The notes under the pieces are model-generated. The model was not told the origin of the DNA. It did no database searches and saw only the letters and a list, made by a program, of their open reading frames with translations. This document shows, piece by piece, positions 57,718-64,000 of a stretch of DNA of 64,000 nt. Location: contig JADNRY010000074.1 in assembly GCA_015501585.1 (NCBI GenBank), forward strand, positions 1 to 64,000. The letters are read 5' to 3'. The DNA comes from Rhodocollybia butyracea (Eukaryota > Basidiomycota > Agaricomycetes > Agaricales > Omphalotaceae). Made by a program: the position numbers and the translations under genes. Position 1 is the first letter of the stretch; every line of letters starts with the position of its first letter.

Positions 57718-58802
57718 ATGCTAAAGAAGGCTCAAGTGAACCAGGCTCAGGTCAAAGATGATGCTCGTCGACTACGACGATGTAAACTCGATTTAGAGTA
57801 CTGGTATATACGCAATCCCGACGGGCCACCGGTGAGCTTTTTTTTTGAGTAGTGCTCAAATCTACTGAGCAACGCAAACTATTTCTTTAGCCCCATCCCA
57901 GTGACGATGCGTATAAGGATCCAGCCACCAACCTCCCTCCCTCTGCCTGGATCCGTCGTTCGACAATTTTGTCACCCCGCTTTTCTGACTTCTCCACCGG
58001 TCACCATGCACGCGAATCATTCGTCAAGCACCTTCTTCCTGCATGGAGTATAGCATTCACTAATCGAGATCAGAAGGAGTTTTTGGGCTCCGTAGTAAAG
58101 CTTTGGCTCTGGATTTTTCCGGAGGATATCTTGCCCGAGCAGCCCTATCGTGAATGTGTCAAGAGCTCTAGGCTCACTGTCTCTCAGTTACCTTTTGATA
58201 TCTCTACCTATAAATCCGAGCTTCACAAACGGTGCACGCTGAAAACTCTGATGGACACCTGAGCGAGTAGTTGAACGCGATAGACTAGTTCAGCACATGG
58301 TGGACAAAAGCTCTCAGGTACGTGTCTGTTTAAACTCTTAACTCTTACCTTACATTTTTTCTAGAGAAGTAGCTCCATAACGCAGAAAGCTCAGAATTCG
58401 CTCTACAAAGATCGGCCTCGTTCGTTCTTCACGGAGGCCCTGAGCCAGGTAATATCCTAATCAAATACTAACTTCTACATCTTAAACTAATCAGTCCAAA
58501 TAGGCCATAGAAGCGTGCTTGGAACGGGGAACTAAGGTGTACGGATCGCACGAAAAGACCAGCTATCTTGGCAGATGGAACTAGACATGGCTTTCAAAGA
58601 CTGGTTCTATCACCAGCGTATGCCATTCTCGTTCCATTTACTCTGTCCCCCAGTTAATTCTTATCAACCATTTGAGTATTTCACGCCGGAAATGCACAGG
58701 GACTTCTACTGGGTTTCTCCTATCTTTGCCCTTCCACCCGGTTGGATGGGTATTGCTGCTGAAGATAGTGAATGTCGCATCGGGGATTCAAGTACTGTTT
58801 GA
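57718..58802 (+). CDS. Unrecognised four-exon gene
   Basis: A plausible start at 57718 gives a short charged exon (MLKKAQVNQAQVKDDARRLR) ending near 57833 at a GT. Then 57893-58262 or a little less (PSAWIRRSTILSPRFSDFST...), an exon near 58270-58315, one near 58367-58450, and a last exon to a TGA at 58802 containing FKDWFYHQRMPFSFHLLCPP. Trp and aromatic residues are frequent. A TGA at 58260 and a stop near 58530 are read through in no frame unless spliced out, so the model is provisional. No family recognised. Confidence 0.35.
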
Positions 58803-60510
58803 CTTCGCATATTTGGGCTTCATTCTTGTTGGAGTACGCATACTTTCTAGTATACTAAGTAGTAGTTGCTGCTTTGTTTTGGAGTTAATGCAATGAAGTG
58901 TTCTTGGAAGTGTTTGGGAATCAAGCCCTGAGCCTACTTCATGTAGGGTCTACAAAACGCATGCATTAACTAACTAAGGCTTTGGTTATTGTAGGTAGTC
59001 ATATGGAGAACCATGTCATATAGACTTGAAACCAGCAGCTTGCGATTTGATGACAGTGATCAAATGCCGCTGACGGCGGCAACTGGCCATGGAATGTATG
59101 ACTGAACTGAACTGACAACATTGGCCAAAATATGTTTCAGCTGACTTCAGTAGACCCATGCACTGATTACGGTGAATTATAGTGAATGTCCGGAGTGAGC
59201 TCGATGAGAATAGAATTCGTCGTCTGGCCCGGATAGTCAAAGCTGTTATCGCAGCTTCCAAATCGGGCATTTTTTACTTCAACGACTATAATTCCTTTCG
59301 CACCGCCGTAAACCCGCAGCAGGACCATACTTAACGCTCTGATTACACCATGTCATACTGGAGGGAGGGATGCAGCAGACAAAGTCGTCGAGTATATCCA
59401 GAGGAATGCACAGACTGCAACTGACCTGCAGACAATACCTGCTGTAGTGGGCCGAGTACAAAATCGAAGGCGACATGGTATTATTGAACGAAGTACCAGT
59501 GCATCTATGCGTACAACTTTTTGTAATAAGTTTGATTGATATGTACAATACACAGGCACATTCATATTAATGTATAATGTAGTGGTAGTGCTCATGTTGA
59601 TTTTTGTTGGGCACTTCATCGAGTGACCTCTACGGGTATCAGTGTTGTTGTTGTGTAGTGGTTTGTGCGTCACTTAGTACGTGCATTTCAGCCTTGCCCT
59701 GTGTGTTTGAACCGAGGTCACCGTAGACATTTTTACCTTATCATTCATTTTACATTAATTATGTTAAACGTACTGTATCGAGTATAAGTACAGACATTTT
59801 CTCAATGCCCTTTTGTCTAATAGTACATTATGTGAGGAGCGTGACTTTCTTTTCAGTTCTTATCTTACACCGGGGGCATTCACCGTGGCACCTGAAAATC
59901 AGGTGCGTTCATATCACTTAAGCGGGCACTTTGAAGCTCACCTGGAAATCGGGGTGTCACTTGTCACACATTTGAATATCAATCTGGCGATCAAGATTGA
60001 TAGATCTCGGGTGGTCTCGGGCTCCTGGAAAAATGTGTCTTGGCACCTTGGCATTGCCTTCGTGGGCTGCGATTTGTATCAAAATAAATATCTACATTTG
60101 ATCTGCTTAATTGGCAACTGGCGCTTATTATTTTGGGGGCAATCCCATTCTATCCCATCACGACCTAGATTGCAATGATAATGATATCCTTAACGCTGCT
60201 GCGCAGCAATCCCCGACTACAAGATTAATGCCTGCTTTACATACTTAGCAATAGTGACTACATACTAGGTCAAATCTCCATGATAATTCAGATACAAATG
60301 TCTGCCTCACAATCTGCATGACATATTTCATGCATGATTTTACCGAGTCAACATAGCAGATACAATTAATCCTAACTATTAGTTACAGTACATGCCGACT
60401 TTACTCAGTCGGGACTTGCATGATCCCTTGACTTGTTTCCATGTCTTTGTATATACTTCCTGTTCTATGTTCAAGGAGCCACACACCCCCCAGTGCTGAA
60501 ATGATGTCAG
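58803..60510. other. Mostly non-coding; one degraded coding tail
   Basis: A plus frame near 59370-59540 (GRDAADKVVEYIQRNAQTAT...ending before 59541) looks coding but is preceded by stops. 59813-60178 is an isolated 121-codon ORF with no domain. The palindrome GCACCTGAAAATCAGGTGC lies at about 59886-59904. Nothing else recognised. Confidence 0.35.
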
Positions 60511-60711
60511 TTATCTATCCACCAAGATATTGACCCGAACACACACATTACCTATTTTGTCAAGTTGTGCAACTTCTGACCATGTAGTACCAGGGTGTGA
60601 ACGTGGTGGCAGAGTGATATTTGAGATGGCAGTTGTCTGCGATGCATGGCAAGAAAGATAATATTGGTTGTTGCTGATTGAAATCTCTATCACTGCTCGT
60701 TCCATTGACAT
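60511..60711 (-). pseudogene. Fragment related to the N-terminal part of the UIM-HECT gene
   Basis: The minus frame contains SQTTAISNITLPPRSHPGTT followed by WSEVAQLDKIG. The UIM-HECT protein has SQLAAMEITLPPRLPTSQTT and then LLWVVAQSNIKP at the corresponding place (about 6985-6890). The shared ITLPPR..T..W..VAQ pattern and spacing suggest homology. No UIM or HECT sequence was found nearby, so this is a truncated second copy. Confidence 0.45.
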
Positions 60712-63607
60712 GATAACGGAGTGAAATGCGGACAGAAGATTACACCTCCAGTTATATGTTTCATTTCCCCTGCTCCAAGTTTTTTTTGAAGATCCTGCCG
60801 TTTAATTGTAAGTTATGTTAGTGGAGTGCGTTGTCTTGTTTGATTATGATATTCAGTGGGGTGCCACAAGGTACCACATAAGTTAACCAGTGCCCTTGGT
60901 CATTACTGAGCACTCAGGATAGTTTGAAAGCTCTCGCGTTTGATCCCCCTTGAGTTTGGATACAAATCTCCATTGCGGTATCATTGATTACCACTCAACT
61001 GTTTTACACAAATGGTAATCACGTAAATTACAGGCTAGTCCATCACTGTCCATGCGGAATAGGGGTGTAGTGGCTACGCTGCTAGTCCGGACTCCGGGGT
61101 GCAGTGCCGGGGCTCATATGACTCTACCCCTGTCATTCGGTCACAACCACGGAGCAATGAAGGACAATCGGAGAGAGTGACCTTTGGTACTAGCCAGGTG
61201 GGAAGTTACAGCTCCTGGAATGGCAGCCCAGCATTGTTTCGGCCAATACACAGCCAGGAAGTGAATTTACTAATGAAACGCACAGGTTTTCCTCTTAGCC
61301 TGTAGATCTCCTTACGGAGAAGTTAACGTTAGCTTGAGGGACTTACACTAGTATACATTCGCTCCACTAATCTCGCGTGGTGCAAAACTTCCAAGGCTTG
61401 CTATCGTTGTCTCAGTCTCAATGGAATGCTCTGCCGTTAACTGGACCAAGGACTCAGGACTCAGCTATGATAAATCTGTCAAACGTAATGAATAAAGAAG
61501 AGCAATTCTGGAATCAGTACTATCTAAAATTTACCAGGCTCAGGTCAGTACCAGCTCAGATTGATCAGTTACAAGTAAAAGCGCTAACTGGAGGGTAACT
61601 ACAGGCACTCACAGCCCACCAACTAAGGAAGGAAAGAAGGAAGATTTTATATGAGCCAGAATTGAGGGCAATTCATCCAGAATATTCTTAATTGCCTTTG
61701 ATTTTGTGGTAACATTAAGCGGACGTGAAAGTATTGAATTTTAGAACTGCAGTGGTTAATTTTTTTTAAATTCAATTCAATAGGTTCATTCATTTGAAGC
61801 CACACTAATATGGAGTTATGAACTGCAACATAAGTTGATTCTAATGAAGACATCCTCAAGGTCAATGGCCGTTGTTGACCATAAGACGGGCCATTAGCAT
61901 TTAGCGTCACCCTAGCGTGGGGGTGACGCTGGGTGACGCCGGGTTACGCCCATTAGATTTATGGTCAGGCTATCTTTATGTTGATTACCCCTCATTTGAC
62001 AAGTTCTTTTGGCCTCCATACAGCTCTATTATATATCTACTTAGCTTTGAATACACACTATCTTTTTATTAGTTATTTTGCATGAGACATTGCTAACAGT
62101 ACTAACTAGCACAAAGGTTATGCCAGACATAAGAAAGGTCACGCTAATTGTAGTAAAAAGTTACGCTATTTCAGAGGTCACGCCTGGGTTACGCTAAGTA
62201 TTGCACTCCTGTAGATTGGTAGACAGCTTGCTCATTATTTAAGACTGGTGTTAGATATTGTACATACGAGACACTACAGACTAATACATCATTGTTATAT
62301 AGTACTTTTATCTTAGTGATACTTCCCCCTTGCTCTACGTGGAACGGTAAAGACGGCATAGTGCCGCTGATTAATTGTTTCCATCAATTTTTGATGCGTA
62401 AACAAGCTTAAGAGACCCGTGGCAAGCCACGGGAACAGACTCGATTTGGCATTAAACCTCAGATATTTGTCAGTAGTAATAATAAGGGAAAGATGGAGGC
62501 CTTAGTACATCTCTTGTACATAGCCCGGCCTCTCCAACCTACTACAAATGTACATAGTACTACAACTGCTCAAGTTCTGAGTTTTTCTCTTGGGACCTTG
62601 AAGTCAGGAGCCGGAGCGGTACTAAGTTGGGGATAACAAATCATACAAATTAATTATTATATGGCAACGCTCAAGACAGATACATGCAGTGGTATTAGCA
62701 TATATCCTAGTGTCATGTGTACATGTGAGGCGCAGATGCATTGACTTCTGATTGGATGCTCAGGCTGTTCCACAGAGTCATTTTGATTGCAGAAAGGCAC
62801 AAACACATCCAGCAACTATGCAGTACAATTGACATCCAAGTAAGCAAAGGAAATTTGCCAGTTGCATCTGGATGATCTCTTCTTATACCCTTCCAATTCT
62901 CCCCAAGATCTCCCTGCTTCTCACTGCTCAGTCATGCCAATGCATGTGTAGAACTAATAAGTATGATCCTCAGAAGTGTACACTGTACAAACAACTCGTA
63001 TTGGTGTAGATATTTACCTGTAAAACTAATAAGTGTAAGTACTAAATAAACAGGTATATAAATAAACAGACTTACCCTCAGAAGTGTACACCGTACAAAT
63101 GACTGAGGGATAAAAGGAGAACGTGTCCTGTATATAAGTAATAGCTTGAAACTTCCAAGTCAAACCTAGGCACTCGGATAATCGAATAGGTAAGGATAAA
63201 TAATAAAGGAAAGGAAAAACTACCGGCCCCCTTTGAGGGTAAACTTATTCTGTAACGAAACACGTCCCATGCCCTTCGGAGGCAAATGGCGTGGGGCGGG
63301 ACTCCTTGGCATTAAGCCTTTGCCTTCAACAACATGTGGTGCTATTAGCTAACTGCCTGGTACTGGTTGAATCTGACTGGAATAGTGGTCACCGTGGTCT
63401 TGTGCCATATCTGAAGACACTGTTCTGTTCTCTCCTTTCTTCTGCACACACATGGCAGAGCACCCCCCAGACATGAACTCCAGGATCTGCACTGCCATAA
63501 CCTTTGCTGTAATGATAAAAACACTTTTATAGCCATGTTTCATTTGTCAGTATATACTATATGCCAGGTCCTGGAGGCTGGAAGTCATACCGTATACTGC
63601 AATGTAT
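60712..63607. other. Long non-coding stretch with a small inverted-repeat element
   Basis: Apart from the element at 61901-62197 nothing is recognised. ORFs at 61099-61305 and 61377-61598 are short and without motifs. Two direct copies of CCTCAGAAGTGTACAC lie near 62970 and 63073. Confidence 0.4.
61901..62197. mobile_element. Small inverted-repeat element (TTAGCGTMACCC ends)
   Basis: 297 bp bounded by TTAGCGTCACCC and the complement of TTAGCGTAACCC; both ends carry further GTGACG/GTTACGC words. No target duplication was found and there is no coding sequence. Confidence 0.45.
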
Positions 63608-63738
63608 CCATCAGCAAAACATGGGTGCACGGGAATTCGCTTTCTGGCACTGTACAGCACTGGGGGCCACTGGGAGCCGCTGGAAACGGTTGTATAGTGC
63701 CTGACAACGGCGCCAGCTCACCCATGTTTTGCTGATGG
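63608..63738. repeat. Short fold-back repeat
   Basis: A perfect 19-bp inverted pair CATCAGCAAAACATGGGTG at 63609-63627 and its complement at 63719-63737, separated by about 90 bp. It may be a tiny MITE or a stem-loop; no duplication seen. Confidence 0.7.
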
Positions 63739-64000
63739 CCTCTGTAAAGAGCTAATTTTGGAGACTTTACGCTGTATGGCCGTGACCGCAACGCAACCGT
63801 ACGCGCCGACAATAATCAATAATTATGTCACTATTTTAAATTTATGCGGCGCGGATAACGGTAACCGTTGACAATGTTGCGCCGCTACGCGGCAACCGTT
63901 GATTAGTCATTATTAGTAATAAGGAATAGACGCCACATAGGCGCCCCGTCCTTTTTTAAAGTAAAGGATGTACGTACGTGCGGCCGTACTTCAATGCCAT
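63739..64000. other. Right edge, no gene seen
   Basis: Contains GCGCCG-rich words and two similar blocks (GGTAACCGTTGA / GGCAACCGTTGA) near 63860 and 63890. Possibly the start of another repeat that continues outside the window. Confidence 0.3.

Overview
This window looks like a transposon-dense stretch of a mushroom-forming basidiomycete (Agaricomycetes) nuclear genome. The evidence is short GT..AG introns, multi-exon genes with no operon logic, remnants of a myosin-motor chitin synthase, and several protein families I associate with Agaricomycetes: an rve-type DDE transposase with IS3-like features, a UIM-HECT protein, KDZ transposase, 2OG-Fe(II) dioxygenases and a GDGT...HK multicopy family. 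There is no rRNA gene, no convincing tRNA gene and no CRISPR array. Assignments rest on reading motifs by eye; no database was searched.

Layout. Positions 1-2650 (+) hold the 3' part of a putative dioxygenase-like gene, and 2668-4121 (-) an unknown spliced gene. From 4370 to 9348 there is a divergent pair: on the minus strand a multi-exon ubiquitin-ligase-like gene (UIM followed by a HECT domain), on the plus strand an apparently intact four-exon DDE transposase. They share a 21-bp minisatellite between them. A cysteine-rich minus-strand gene (11409-16006, with a further exon near 23.9 kb) has been hit repeatedly: a CACTA-like element with 3-bp duplication, a hAT-type element with 8-bp duplication, a Tad-like LINE, and a palindromic element beside its 3' end. 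The LINE itself contains a 2.5-kb palindrome built of satellite-like units.

From 24 to 31 kb there is a TA-flanked MITE, a decayed Ty3/gypsy Gag and a gypsy-type LTR. Positions 31.6-34.3 kb carry a pseudogene of a class V-type chitin synthase (myosin-like plus chitin synthase domains). Positions 35.6-40.4 kb (-) are a dioxygenase pseudogene of the kind linked to KDZ transposons in the TET/JBP literature, split by a non-coding LTR element with a perfect 5-bp duplication. A KDZ-type transposase C-terminus lies 1.4 kb upstream on the same strand, itself cut by a solo LTR.

From 42.9 to 50.4 kb there are non-autonomous hAT-type elements, nested inverted repeats with telomere-like TTAGGG tracts, and a GDGT-family gene split by a hAT-type element. 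A long minus-strand gene (50576-55174), zinc-finger-like at its N terminus, is the largest apparently functional gene. The last 9 kb hold two unrecognised plus-strand genes, a fragment related to the UIM-HECT gene, and small inverted-repeat elements.

The genes do not form a pathway. The unifying theme is transposon biology: mobile-element enzymes, candidate cargo or companion genes (HECT ligase, dioxygenase), and at least eight insertions datable by target duplications or restored reading frames.
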